From: Metridium senile
Lineage: Eukaryota > Cnidaria > Anthozoa > Actiniaria > Metridiidae
DNA: 64,000 nucleotides
Reading direction: 5' to 3'
Assembly (NCBI GenBank): GCA_949775045.1
Contig: OX459095.1
Coordinates: forward strand, 37,756,809 to 37,820,808
Under the pieces are notes generated by a model, which made no database searches, was not told the origin of the DNA, and saw nothing but the letters and a program-made list of their open reading frames with translations. The position numbers and the translations under genes were made by a program. This document shows, one piece after another, positions 42,228 to 54,117 of the stretch (the stretch's first letter is position 1; each line of letters opens with the position of its first letter).

Positions 42228-43716
42228 ATGAGCTATGTGGCAGACCAACGAAGAATTTTGTGGATTTCGACTTTGGGGAAACTTTTCATTAGCGAAATTG
42301 CATGTGTTGAACTTGTCAAACTTGTATTGAGAAAATGGCGCCAAATGTACGATCAAAGATTTCGGTGGGAAAAGGAGAAAGGAATTGGTGTACGTTTCCA
42401 TGGTCTTTGGAATTGTCGGTGCCGTACTAAGGCAGCGAGAGCTTAGCAGTAAAGTTGTAAGTACTCCCGAGTTCATCTTGAGAACTACATCAATTCTTTT
42501 ACAATACATTCTGCTTGTACGAGTGCGACTTACCGTACCAAGTGAAACAAGCTTGAAGACACTATTGCAAACCTGCAATCACAAATATCATCATATGAAA
42601 AACAGGTGATATCACTTAAGGGGAAAATCAGGCAGGCAACAGTTAAGACAGTCAAGACTCCTAGATCAGCGTCTTGTAATTCAAATCTCCCTCCAACGCC
42701 GCCGGACGAATCGCCAGAGGCCAACAACGTAGTGTCCCGCAACTAAAGGACATTGTCAACAGCAGCAAATTCACAGAAATAAAAAAGAAAAAGAAAATTC
42801 AAAATCGAACGAAGTCTGTGTATGAAGAAGTTAATGATGTTTGTTGTGTTTATTGAGAGTCACTGGGGTCCATTCTCGGAGAGAGGGTCCTTGCTGACGA
42901 TGAAATCGTGCGAACTACTATGTACGAGGAAGTCGATGTTGTAATTGAACGAAAAGGTACAAAGAGAGGATTTGAGGCTATGTTTTCCGAGGATAAATGT
43001 TTGATTTATTTCAAGACATTGCGTCAACCAGATTGGATACTTTTGTACTTCAAAATAAAAGCAAAAGTACCAGATGAAGCTTGGCAAACATTATTAAACC
43101 TTTCCAACCTTGGAAGAAGCGGGGTAAGTAAGTCCATTAAAAAACTATCAATAATGTTAATTATACTTATCAGTGCAGAAAATAGTGACATATTATTTTT
43201 TATACAAGGAGTATTTTTCGCAGGATCGAAGAAAAACAATATTAATTAATGCATATCTGTAAGAATAATAATGATCATAATGATAATATTTATTTACATA
43301 AATAATCACACAGTACATTTCTACTGTTTTTCGTTTTTCACTACAAACAGAGAAAAAAGTTTATATGAATATGTTAAAGCGTAAAACGGTAGTCATATTA
43401 GTATATGTATCCTTTAGTGGTTCTCATGAATGGCTGTAGCACTTGATTTACTTGTTTATAATATATCTCTTATTTGGTTCCCAGAATACTATTGATGCTC
43501 CAATACTACTAACAAAGAACTGATGAAATGATTTTTGCGACAGTGAAAAAACTGATGGATGTATGCAAAATCCCCGATGTAAATAAACAGGCTTACGAGG
43601 TGGACTTGCGTTCAGTCGTGGTTTAGGCAATTCGTGAGCAAAGGCTGCACAGTCAAGATCACGAAGAAATCGAATTAAACATCAAGCTTGATGGACGATC
43701 TCTTGGAGGTAAGAGT
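42228..43716 (+). pseudogene. N-terminal exons of an unrecognised coiled-coil gene
   Basis: The first frame (42228-42446) starts MSYVADQRRILWISTLGKLF. About 42549-42744 encodes a coiled coil (LEDTIANLQSQISSYEKQVI) and a Pro-rich end. 42908-43122 encodes DVVIERKGTKRGFEAMFSED, then ILLYFKIKAKVPDEAWQTLL and NLSNLGRSG|GTAAGT. About 43628-43711 reads AIREQRLHSQDHEEIELNIK then LDGRSLGG|GTAAGA. It looks like the N-terminal half of the same kind of large repetitive protein whose C-terminal half lies just upstream; a stop at 42744 and a frameshift near 42865 are visible. Confidence 0.4.
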
Positions 43717-44290
43717 TTTTATACTTCTAACATACATGTATATATCTATCTATAATAATACCTATTTGTAAGTGCATGCTTGATTTTTTTTGTGAATGAG
43801 CGATAAAGACGTATAATGGGTGGGCCATTAGAGAGTGGCAAATACCAAAAGAAATTCGAGGACAGCATTACAGAAAAAAATTGAAATCGTGCACAGCAAC
43901 AATGACAAAAACAATTTCCCTAACTCTCCCCCTAACCCTAAACCTTCCCTATTCTTTTACAAAATAGCTGATTTTTAATTAACAGTCCAAATGTAAGCTT
44001 TCAGTCTCACAATGCATACATTGTATACAGCTTTTTGCAAGAACGTTGTCATATAAAAATATAGACAGCAAAATAAAAAAAACACATTTACATTTATTCA
44101 CATTTATGGCAATTAGATAGCAATCGAGCCATACGATCTTCTCAAAACGTAAAATATATGAGCCGGACCAAAAATCCAATGTTTACTTTTTTCGCGGTTT
44201 TGTATACAATTTCACAATAATGCAATAATCGTAGAACTCGTCTATTTGTTTTTAATAAATTTTTATGAGGGCTTCAAGCTATTAATGTTT
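43717..44290. other. No gene recognised
   Basis: AT-rich spacer with a CTAACTCTCCCCCTAACCCT stretch; 5' truncation point of the following LINE lies at its right end. Confidence 0.4.
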
Positions 44291-47002
44291 CGTAAAGTTT
44301 GGAAAATACCTTGAACCAATTTTCAAACATAGGCGTCGAAACCATTCTAACTGGTGATTTCAATATCGACTTTTCCAAAAATACACAATCCACTACCAAA
44401 AGCCTCAAGCGTTTATTAAAATCATTCAACCTTAAGCAAATAATAACTGGATTTACAAGAATAACACAGACCTCAAGAACACTAATAGATTTACTGTTTA
44501 CTTCAAGACCGGAACTGTTCCACACTGGAGTCATTCCGATCGGGTTCTCTGATCATAGTGCTATTTTCGGAGTAAGAAAACTTCACAGAATTAAACTTCC
44601 TCCTCCAAAACTTATTGAAGCCAGAAATTACAAGAATTATGATCCAACATTGTTCAGGAACGACTTAAAGAATGTCCCATGGGAGGTTATTGGGCTTGAT
44701 GAATCACCTGATGGATGCTGGAATGCTTTTAAGGACTTGTTTTTAACAGTTGCTGACAAACACGCCCCAATAACAACGCGTCGAGTTCGTGGATTTTCAG
44801 CTCCTTGGATAACTCGTGATTTAAAAACTCTAATGCATCAACGCGAAAATGAACACAAAAAGGCAATCAAAACAAATAATGAGATTCACTGGAGCAAATA
44901 TAAACGCTTACGCAATGCTGTAAACACAAAAATGCGTAAAGAAAAATCTACTTATTATTCAAATAAACTGTCCGAAAGTCAAGACTCCAAAGAAATGTGG
45001 AAAACGTTAAACAAGATTATTCCCAAAAAGACAAAAGCAAAGCCTCCAAGTACAGATGACCAAAATGCCTCGAGCTTCAATAGATTTTTTACTTCAGTTG
45101 CAAAAACACTGTGCAGTCATTTAGTAAGCTCCGCCTTACCAAGACTTTTAACACCTAGAATAAATGACAGTTTCGTTCTGCAAGAAATTCGTCCTAACTT
45201 TGTATTTAAAGAACTGAAATCAATGAAATCAACAAAAGGAACTGGTCTGGATGGCATCCCTGCAAGACTACTGAAGGACTCTGCTTCTGAAATATGCGGT
45301 CCGATCACTAACCTCATTAACATGTCAATTAATACTAGTTCTATTCCATCAGAGTGGAAATCTGCAAAAGTGACTCCCATATTTAAATCAGGGAGTAGGA
45401 GTGATTTAAATAATTATCGCCCAATTTCAGTTCTTCCCCTTATTTCAAAAATAATGGAACGCGCTGTTCAAGTGCAAATGGTGGAATTTCTTACAAAGAA
45501 TAAAGTCCTGTCTAATTACCAATCTGGTTTTCGCAAGAAACATTCAACAGAAACAGCTACTGTACATCTCACTGACCATATATTGGAACACATGGACAAA
45601 CAAATGACGACGGGCGCTATTTTTATAGATCTCAAAAAAGCGTTCGACCTAGTTGATCATAAATGCCTGCTACACAAAATGGAACATTATGGAATAAGGG
45701 GACAAAGTTTAAGCTGGTTTGAAAATTATCTCACCACTCGTTTTCAGTCAGTCAAGTATGGCAAGGACCTGTCATCTAGTCTCCCAATAGACTATGGCGT
45801 TCCCCAAGGATCCATACTGGGCCCAATACTATTTGTGTTATACATAAACGATCTACCACAGTCACTTCTTAAATCTTCAATAAATATGTATGCTGACGAT
45901 ACGGTTATCTATTTCACTGGGCCTACCTCTACCGTTATTATAGAAACTCTACAGGATGATCTAAATCATATCGCGGATTGGTTACTGGATAACAGATTGA
46001 TACTAAACCAGAGCAAGACCAAATGGATGCTGTTTGGGACAAGACCTAAACTAGAACACACCACAAACATTGAGATCCAACTCTATGAAAAAAAAACTAA
46101 AAAGAGTATCTAGTTTTTGCTATCTGGGAATAACGTTAGATGAAAACCTTCTATGGAATGAACATACTGAAATACTATGCAGTAAAGCAAGTAAAAGCAT
46201 AGGCCTACTGGCCCGTTTAAGACCCTATCTTACACTTAAAGCCGCCAAGTGCATTTATAACTGCATAATACATCCCATTTTTTGTTATGCTGATACAGTA
46301 TGGGGAGAATTACCACTAGGAAGTAGCAAAAACCTACAACGACTACAAAACAGAGCAGCTCGTGTTATAATAAGGAGAGACTCAACAGATGAAGCTTTCA
46401 ACATTTTAAGATGGACAAACTTACAAACACAAAGAAAAATGCACAAGTGCATTTTAGTCTATAAATGCCTAAACAACCTAGTACCAGAATATTTAACTAA
46501 TTATTTTATCTGTAATAAACAAATTCACAATTATAATACAAGACGTAAAAACGACTTGCACAAGCCCAAAGCAAATTTAACTCTAGGTAAAAGAACTTTT
46601 AGATTTTCAGGTTCTGCCACTTTTAATAGCTTACCTGACGTAATTAAAAATGCAACTTCAATTATTAAATTTAAAAAGCTTATAAAAGATTCATTTTCCA
46701 ACTAGTACAATTCCAAATCATAAATAATCATTTTTATCTTTTATAATTATTTGTAATTTTAAATCATTATTATTCTCTTGTCTAGTTTAAATAGGATGCT
46801 TTATAACTTGTAATTTTTATAAACAATTTTAGATATTATTCCATCGTTAAGTAAATTTATTAGTATAATATGTACATAGTTAATAGTTTTAATATCTTAT
46901 ATCGTATATAATGTATTATTTGCAGGGCCCCTCTGGATACCAGCCTAGTTGCTGAATGGGCTACCCTGCCTAAATAAAGTTTACTTACTTACTTACTTAC
47001 TA
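44291..47002 (+). mobile_element. 5'-truncated CR1/Jockey-group LINE with (TTAC)n tail
   Basis: Begins within the AP endonuclease, covers the RT and C-terminal region, and ends with a 3' UTR (GCCTAGTTGCTGAATGGGCT, AATAAAG) and a TTAC x5 tail at 46980-47002. The coding part has only one obvious frameshift, so the copy is young. Tandem-tetranucleotide tails are typical of the CR1/L2 lineage. Confidence 0.85.
44299..46705 (+). pseudogene. LINE ORF2: endonuclease-RT polyprotein, one frameshift
   Basis: APE part: ILTGDFNIDFS, TRITQTSRTLIDLLF and GFSDHSAIFG (GDFN and SDH active-site motifs). RT: KSTKGTGLDGIPARLLKDS, NNYRPISVLPLISKIMERA, SGFRKKHSTETA, FIDLKKAFDLVDH, YGVPQGSILGP and MYADDTVIYF (catalytic YADD). 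The frame shifts by one in an A9 run at about 46087. After it come FCYLGITLDENLLWNEHTE, IIHPIFCYADTVWG and the terminal FRFSGSATFNSLPD block. It would nick and reverse transcribe its own RNA at the target. 5' truncation removes the APE start and ORF1. Confidence 0.9.
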
Positions 47003-47530
47003 AAGTCTCTGATTTCCATGTCCATTGGGTAGTTTTAAAGGTATCTAATGTAGACGCAAAGTTTAGTAATATTGAGATACTGCTCAAAGATGTGGTGCTC
47101 GGGAAGTTCTATTGTTTGATGTTTGGCACAGCAAGACATTCCTTCACCATTTGCATGATTTCACGGCGCTTGGCTGCCCTACGACTCATTTCCGAAGTAT
47201 GGTAATATACAGATGCTTCGTTAACGTTACCGTGCGCGTTTCAAAAGCACATTAGCATTCTTCGGAAATGATTCGCTCAATTTTAAGCAATGTTGTTGAG
47301 CATTGGTTACAAATAACTTTTGTTCATGATATATTTTTATTCAGTCTGTTATATAAAGGCCGGGAAAACAGTTTAATTTTAACATATGCTTCTAAAACTC
47401 ATGAATAATTAATGAAGAGAAAACAAAGACAAAATCACTAGCGTGAAGGAGTTTGAAATCTGATGAAACACTTGCATAAAATTAAGCCAACTTCGCTTTG
47501 AATTTCTCCAATAATTATCCAATAATTTGA
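47003..47530. other. No gene recognised
   Basis: Right flank of the LINE. A TTGGCTGCCCTACGACTCAT stretch near 47169 can be read on the minus strand as a basic SRRAAKRRE peptide, too short to call. Confidence 0.3.
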
Positions 47531-47686
47531 GAAGTAATATCCAACACTCGAAAGAGTGATTCATCAGGTTTTCAAACACCTCAAAATGGGCCCAAAAAAA
47601 CTCGGCTGCGCCTCGTTTTTTCAACCCATTTTTCGGTGTTTGAAAACCTGATGAAACACTCTTTTTCGTGTTTGATATATTACTTC
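47531..47686. mobile_element. 156-bp imperfect foldback
   Basis: GAAGTAATAT at the left mirrors ATATTACTTC at the right; inside, TTCATCAGGTTTTCAAACAC pairs with GTGTTTGAAAACCTGATGAA. A second CTGATGAAACACTT copy lies just left at 47460. No clear target duplication. Confidence 0.6.
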
Positions 47687-48183
47687 AACATCCGTTCGAG
47701 TTTGTTGAATGGCAATGTTTAAACGCTTTGATCATTGTTGAAACGTATTGAATTGGTGTTGAAAGAGTTTTTAAAAAAGCGTTTAAACATTTCCACCATC
47801 AATAGATATAACATTACTAAATTTCAATTTTTCGAAAGTACTTTTGATTTTTTTCGTTTTGCTAGGGCATTCACATTTTAATGTGGACTTTTTCGTAGAC
47901 TAAGTAATGCGAACACGTCCACCGTTAACCATAAACTTTTTGACAATAATTTTTGTTTAACAATATATTTGTTTAAACACATATTATAGGCAGTCTAATG
48001 AGCGTAGTGTGGACGCAGAACGGCTTTTTTTAAAGAAACATTCTAGACGGTAAATCTAAAAACAACTGACCAAGCGTGGCTAACTGCGAAATTGTGGTGG
48101 AGAGTGGAGAATAATACAAAATAGTTTTGTAGTCTAGTTACCGTAGTTCTTGAAATATTTTAAAGTAGCTGCTAGGAAGGTTC

Positions 48184-48452
48184 ATATTGTTACAAATAGA
48201 TTGTTTTTTGACACTAGCATTTAAATTAAAACGATAAGTTTTTTCAGACGTTTCGATCAAGTCTATGATGATCTTCAGTGTGAAGCAATGTTTGCATGCG
48301 CAAACTTAAATAAGGTTACAAATTAGCGCGCGCGCCGAGATTTGCGAGATTCTACTAGCGTTTTACAGATTACAGGAACGATCGAATTCAAATTCCTAAA
48401 TTCCTAAATTCAAATGCTAGTGTCAAAAAAACCAATCTATTTGTAACAATAT
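48184..48452. mobile_element. 269-bp MITE containing a hammerhead-like motif
   Basis: Ends ATATTGTTACAAATAGATTG and its inverted copy, then TTTTTTGACACTAGCATTTA in both arms. A TA-based duplication is possible. Its interior has the motif at 48245-48278 and a GCGCGCGCGCC run. Confidence 0.7.
48245..48278 (-). ncRNA. Hammerhead-like motif (minus strand)
   Basis: CTGAAGA, a region with GATCA / TGATC complements, then GAAA-CGT-C. ACGT is the self-complementary stem III of dimeric hammerheads and GTC the usual cleavage triplet. But the best stem II pairs the core GA bases, so it is non-canonical. Confidence 0.25.
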
Positions 48453-48554
48453 AGACACCGTACTTACTCGAAGCGCCGCGGCGTTCTTAAAAAAAAATTT
48501 TAATCTCCCTGTCTTGATCCGAGATAACTCTACATCGTGGACTACATCGTTTCA

Positions 48555-48655
48555 CATGGAACTTTCACACATTTTTCACATGATCACTGTGTGAAAACTG
48601 TGTGAAAATTTTCACACACTCTTCACATACTTTTCACAACTATTTCACACATACC
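48555..48655. repeat. Degenerate TTTTCACA-type tandem repeat
   Basis: Irregular repeats of TTTTCACAC and its complement GTGTGAAAA over about 100 bp, including CTGTGTGAAAACTGTGTGAA; a diverged satellite or hairpin-prone region. Confidence 0.6.
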
Positions 48656-49832
48656 CTCCCAATAGTGATAGTTGATGACGTAACATTTGAAAGAGGTCGC
48701 TTTTCACAAAGGTGACAAATTGTGAATGAAAGTTTCAGAAGCGATATGATCATGTATGACGCAGACAATAAAATGTACTTGGCTTTTTTTCGTGATATAT
48801 ATAAGGAAGAATTGACGCAAGAAAGAGTATTTATGTATTTTTTTAAACCATCACTTTGGCCACGAAAGTATCAATGATGTTTTGGAAAAATACAATGACG
48901 GACAGCATGTCTTTCCAGATGTTACTCTTCTTCATTTGCAACGGTTGTCCACCAGAACTATCCCTTAAGTAGATACTTTCGACAACTCGATGGTGTAATG
49001 GCCTTCAAGCAAGAAAACGGATGGATCAATTAAGATGGATCATGAGAGTACCTACCAGCGAGGACTGCTATGTTAAGCGCTGGTTTTACTATGACTTGCA
49101 TCGAAAGCCATACGTTTACTTAAACGGTGATAAACTATGACTTGACCTTTCAAGAATGAAATGAGCTTCCTGTTAAGGTTGATATTTCACTTTGCTGTTA
49201 CCTTGAAGAAAACTTTATAAAGCATTGTAATTATATTGTAACTTTATTGTATTGTCTTTCATAAATAAAGGCATATTTGTTTTAATTGATAATATGTATT
49301 TAACCGCTGTTATATGAAATAAATATAATGTTTTTACAAAGTTAAATTGTATTTACTTGTAAACGTATATATTGATTTTGTTGCGACTAATAGCGAAAGG
49401 TATGAGTAGAAGGATAAAATTAAGGAAAAGCAAGATCAGTGATATATTTTACACAATTATGATGCAATTTTTATAACGGTGGTGAACAATATCTGGTTTT
49501 AGAAAGTCTGTTTTCCCTTGCCCTGTAGCTTTTCATTTCTTGAGAATAGATAATGCATGAAATGAAGTGTAAAGATCCGCCTGTGTAGATTGCCTGTCAA
49601 TTTCCTGTTAAATATGCTTGTAAGATCTACCAATAGACAATGAGATACATCAACAAGGCAATCAATAATGATCACGTGATTGTAAGATAATAGTTGATGT
49701 CTGAACACTAAAACAACTACTATCTAACTAAATGAAACCAACTAAACACGCGAACCTAGCTATATCTCTAAAGTCTTTCCAGATTGTTGATTATTTTTTA
49801 TTTAATTGGCGAAAGTTTTTTTAAAGTAACAG
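48656..49832. other. No intact gene; possible decayed coding stretch
   Basis: Between about 48940 and 49140 short stretches such as YFRQLDGVMAFKQENGW and VPTSEDCYVKRWFYYDLHR can be read in two plus-strand frames with a shift at about 49028. The composition is protein-like but no family is recognised. The rest is AT-rich. Confidence 0.3.
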
Positions 49833-50635
49833 ATTTTCTACGAGTGGTACAGAAATTCGTGACTGGGAAAGATCCTCAGAATTGTCGATTGAAGTCCAAG
49901 AAAAAGAAAGCCCATCAAGAAGACGACAACGACGAATTTGAATATGAGTCTTTCAAAGCAGAAAGTGAGAGCATACTACACATCTGGAAGGAAAAAGTAG
50001 AAGAAGTAAATGTTTTTACAGTCACCCTGCCCGAGAGTCGTTCTGCCCGGAGCAAGTCCGCTCGATCTCCGAGTCGATCCGCCCGGACTTGGAGTCCATC
50101 CGCCCGGACTTTATAAGTCGATCCGCCCGATGATTTAGTTAATGTTTAGCTACCAAAATTAATCTTATCACATGCCTCAAGCTGACAAGGAACCTGCAAT
50201 ACAGGAATTACACGGCAGCATAGTTAATAGAGGGGAATGGTTATGAAGGCCGGTAAACTTCAAAGGGGCATGTTAGTGTTATCATTTTGGGCTGTCACGC
50301 AACGCTGAACCTGCACACTCAAATCCAAGAAGGCGTCCAAATTGATATGAAATCAAAAGAGCTCCTCTATTTTATCGCCTTTTTACATATTTATAGTCTA
50401 TTTACATCACAATTCAACTAGAAATTGAAATTACTATATCAAATAGTCATGCCAGGTGAAAATTGAACAAGCTTGGGCTGCGGGTCTTGCAGAAGGACGA
50501 AGAGTATTGGAATATGGAAGCTGAAAACAACGAGTACAAGAAATGGAGAGAGGATTGTTTGAGTGGAATAACTAAGACCAGAGTAATCAACAAAGATTTT
50601 AGGGACCAAATTAATGGCAAACGGATAGAGTTTTA
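49833..50635 (+). CDS. Unrecognised exons, Lys/Glu-rich with SAR repeats
   Basis: After AAGTAACAG, an exon encodes FLRVVQKFVTGKDPQNCRLK, then SKKKKAHQEDDNDEFEYESF and ILHIWKEKVEEV; GAAGAA|GTAAAT is a possible donor. If it is not spliced there, the frame continues into a Ser-Ala-Arg repeat from tandem CGATCCGCCCGGACT units (50045-50125) and stops. A second open stretch after CTTGCAG at 50489 encodes KDEEYWNMEAENNEYKKWRE and stops at 50635. Both look like parts of one charged, helical protein. No homologue recognised. Confidence 0.3.
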
Positions 50636-51310
50636 AACAAAAAGGCATTTTCGCCCGGAGGATGTTGAAATATGTAAGTATTATTGGAGCTTTGTGTATA
50701 CATAACTATGGTCGTATCGTTTCATGGGTTAATGAAAACACTCAGCATTATTTGGACAATTTATATTAGTAGTTAGTATAATTTCACAGATAGGTTATAT
50801 AATATACATTTATATAATAGTTTAATATCATAAAGTAATTTAATATGTGATAAAATATTGAAAACAAGCTAAACCAACCATGTTAACCTGGAACACAAAC
50901 AAATATTTGGCCTTAGTTTTCTTAACTTTGATCTTGGGGTGCTCAATAATATTTTTGGCCATAGAAAATGAGTGAACTCGTACATAAACGTTGATGATGC
51001 TATACAATACACTTTCTCTTATAATAATAATGACAGTATTTATTTATACACGATATGTTTTACAGCATGGCTGATCTGGTCTTGTTTTGTATGCACTCTC
51101 TCACTTTACATTTTACATATTTACACTTAATATACCAATTTTTTCATGCTAACTTAAGCCTCTGCCACTATTCGTTCTTATAATTGTGTGATGTCTTAAT
51201 GTCTTATGTGACTGGTAGGTTCTAGTTCAGCTTCTGACAGCATAATGTTATACTGAGATACTATAATATCACTGATTGGCTTAGAAATAATACTAGGGAA
51301 ATCAACTTTT
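50636..51310. other. No gene recognised
   Basis: AT-rich spacer leading into a Penelope remnant; no repeats or open frames of note. Confidence 0.4.
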
Positions 51311-51319
51311 TGTAAACCA

Positions 51320-52121
51320 ACTTGAGAGGTGAACTCCCTAAACCGGTTATTAGATTTTGTGAGTGATCATGACGTTGTTAACCTGTATGGAGTATTCACC
51401 GTAACAAGGACGTTTTTCTCTACTCATAAATCCAACACTAACCTAGCACATCTTAGTGACACAGACTTCGAATCGCTTGTTCGTCTCTGCCTTACTAGTG
51501 ACGTAGTCCTCATACAAGACAAAAGCTACAGACAGAAATCAGGTCTCGCCATGGAACTACCGAAAGACAACCAGCTACCTTTCTTGGACACATTACATCA
51601 TGACACCGGCACATTCACCACCCAACTGTACATTAAGCCAATTCACAGTCAATGTATCACTCCATGGGACAGCCATGGTCCCACATCGATGAAGAGAGGT
51701 ATCCTGATAAGAGAGAGCATTATCTAGATCTTCCGACTCGAAGTCCTGCACACAATCACTTAAAATTGTGAAAGAAGTGTTTATGAAGAATGGTTACCCT
51801 AAAGCATTTGTAGAAAACACCATCAGACGCACTGTGCACAACAACAGTAATGCACACAAAGAACAAGAACATGACAAAGACATCATTTATCTAAAAATGC
51901 CTTTCATCAACGAAGAGCTCAAAAGACGGACACAATCAGTTATCAGTCGCACAGGGATGGATAATATCAAAGTATACTACACCTACGGACGCAGGTCAAG
52001 CTCCATCTTCACACCCGTCAAAGATAAACAAAGTTGCCCTGAGAATTGTGAAACTTGTAGCTGCGCGGTTAAGCCTAATATATGTTTCACCAATATTGCT
52101 GTGTACAATATTAGTCACTGA
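51320..52121 (+). pseudogene. Penelope-like RT with the catalytic block deleted
   Basis: Reads FESLVRLCLTSDVVLIQDKS, YRQKSGLAM and then directly KDNQLPFLDTLHHDTGTFTT, QLYIKPIHSQCITPWDSHGP. In intact Penelope RTs about 100 residues including the YVDD catalytic motif stand between GLAMG and LPFLD; here they are lost in frame. After a stop region, 51768-52121 reads FMKNGYPKAFVENTIRRT, IIYLKMPFINEELKRRTQS and a Cys-rich CPENCETCSC linker before NIAVYNIS. The GIY-YIG nuclease is missing. Confidence 0.8.
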
Positions 52122-52145
52122 AGAAGCTGTAACAAGCGAAACGTT
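52118..52145 (+). ncRNA. Hammerhead-like motif at the Penelope 3' side
   Basis: CTGAAGA, GCT-GTAACA-AGC (3-bp stem II with one bulged A), then GAAA and the self-complementary ACGT. Flanking AATATT (52109-52114) and AATATT (52148-52153) could form stem I, with CA/TG pairs next to the core. It overlaps the last codons of the Penelope remnant. Confidence 0.4.
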
Positions 52146-53329
52146 TGAATATTATATAAAAAAAATTACATAGATGCCTTATGAAGTCAATTCTCAAGTT
52201 CATAGACCTCGATAACATGCACCTCATTTTTATTGTTTTAAACAATTCGAATATACAAGTTAATTAACAATGTCTTCATTTCTTCTTTCAGGAAATAAGA
52301 AGAATCACTAAATGTATCGTAACTAAGAGCGCCATTTGAGATTATTGACATTATTGACCATTGTGCCTACTTAAACGATATCTAGTTTCACAAGCAGCAA
52401 CACGACCTAACGTCACGTATTCTTTAGAAATAGATAATCAACAGCCAGATTCGATAAACATCTTCTGTGGCCCTCCAAAATCACTTTAATAGCATTTGAC
52501 ATCCATTCCTCACAGTTTAAGAACTTTACAAATAAATAATAAAGCTTTTAAAAGACTGACTTTGAAAACAAGCAAAAGGTTTCTTGTTACTTCTGTTGTT
52601 TGCGCATGAGCAAGAGTCGTTACTATGGATGACATCATTGTTTATATCTCACACAGCTATTCGGTTGCATACAAACAAGTAATTCATAAGTTCGGCCTGT
52701 TTCCGCTTATTTCGGATTTATTCCATAAAGGTATTGACTGATAACGACTGGGCATCGACTTTTGAAGAACGTTCAACAAAATGGCGGGTGAATTTGTTAC
52801 GAATTCGGCTTGAAATGTGAGTCTGATTGCTCGATTTTGACAACTTGCAACAGTATTTTCATCAGAACTTGGTCCATACCTAACTAAAATATAAGAAATT
52901 TGTCACAATAGTAAAACAATGTTTAATAAACATCGTCACCCAAAATTATACATAATTCCTGTAATTTTTTAGCGCTGTTTAACTAAAGCAAATATTCAAC
53001 GGTCTTTAAAATCTCGTAGATAATGCTTACAAATTTGGACAGCCTTTGAGAATTTGTCTTTTAGTCTACGTTAAATCCACAACAAATTGTAGCTTGAAAT
53101 GTTATTTATTTCGAAAAATATCATTAAAAAGTAATTTTAGACGCCTCGGCTTCCTGTGCTATTTTCACAGTGTGAAAAAGTTAAAGTTGTTAAAGTGTGA
53201 AATCTTACACTACAAATTAAATTTTTTTGTAGTGTTTAATAAACGAGCAGGAGTGTTTTATCAGGATTTAAAACCACGAGTTGTAGCCGAGTGGTTTTAG
53301 ACCTGATAAAATGCGATCTCCGAGTTTAC
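52146..53329. other. No gene recognised
   Basis: Includes an AACAAAATGGCGGGTGAATT start-like context at about 52776 whose frame closes quickly, and a GTGTTTTATCAGGATTTAAA / TTTTAGACCTGATAAAATGC hairpin (about 53252-53313). Confidence 0.35.
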
Positions 53330-53571
53330 GGCTTCAAAAACCCACGGGAATAATTAATGAGGTTTGAACGGCCTTACAATCTCATGACAAAAGAAATAAA
53401 ACAAAAAATTATGATTAATCAGTTCTCTAGGGAAAAATTAAAAAAAAATGCATTGAACGGCTTCAAAAACCCACGGCGATAATAATGAGGTTTGAATGCA
53501 TGGCCTTACAATCCCATGACAAAAGAAATGAAACGAAAAATTATGATTAATCAGTTCTCTAGGGAAAAATT
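53330..53571 (+). repeat. Tandem duplication, ~112-bp unit
   Basis: GGCTTCAAAAACCCACGG to AGTTCTCTAGGGAAAAATT occurs at 53330-53439 and again at 53459-53571 with a few changes and a small insertion (GCAT). Confidence 0.85.
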
Positions 53572-53639
53572 CCTTAATGGACCTAAATCAACATATTTAA
53601 TAAAAAACTCCATGGTTAATTAGCACTTATTGGGTATAA

Positions 53640-54061
53640 GTATTCATTCTCGTCAAGGCTCTCCGACCAACGATCGACCTAGAATGCCTCCAAAGCGGAT
53701 CTTTCGCGAATCAAAAAGTGCATTAGAAGAGCAAGCTTTTCTAGAGAAATCTGTTTCTAGCTCCAGACGCTATGTAACAAAATGGTCATTCAAGATTTTT
53801 GTCTCTTGGCAAAGTTGAAACCAAAATAAAAATCTGGGTTTAGAAGAAATTGGATTTAAAGCCGAGTTTGGAAAAATGCAAAGTCTTGACACTAATATTG
53901 TCAACAAGACAGCCGAGTCCTTGAACTTTTGGCTGACGAAGTTTGTCCAAGAGATTTGCAAAGAGGATAGACAGCGATATCCCCTAGATCTGCAACGTCA
54001 TTTGGATGAGGGTAATAGAGCTGAAGCAGTTCGACTGCTAAATAAAGATGACAGAAGGTAA
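53640..54061 (+). pseudogene. Crypton/ZMYM-type core-binding fragment
   Basis: Reads KRIFRESKSALEEQAFLEKS, VTKWSFKIFVSWQS, stop, then ETAESLNFWLTKFVQEICKE-like text (NKTAESLNFWLTKFVQEICK) and DRQRYPLDLQRHL. The pattern TKW....F..W followed by LN.WL.KFV.E.......YP is that of the N-terminal core-binding domain of Crypton-type tyrosine recombinases and their domesticated relatives (ZMYM, KIAA1958). The catalytic domain is absent. One internal stop at 53816. Confidence 0.45.
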
Positions 54062-54117
54062 AATATTGTATCACTTAGTTTTCAGTATACAAGTGCTTAG
54101 GCACGAGATAGGATAAT

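Noticed and set aside
43900..43950. CCCTAACCCT stretch as a possible interstitial telomere
   Set aside because: Only about two units and irregular; below what is needed to call telomeric repeat.
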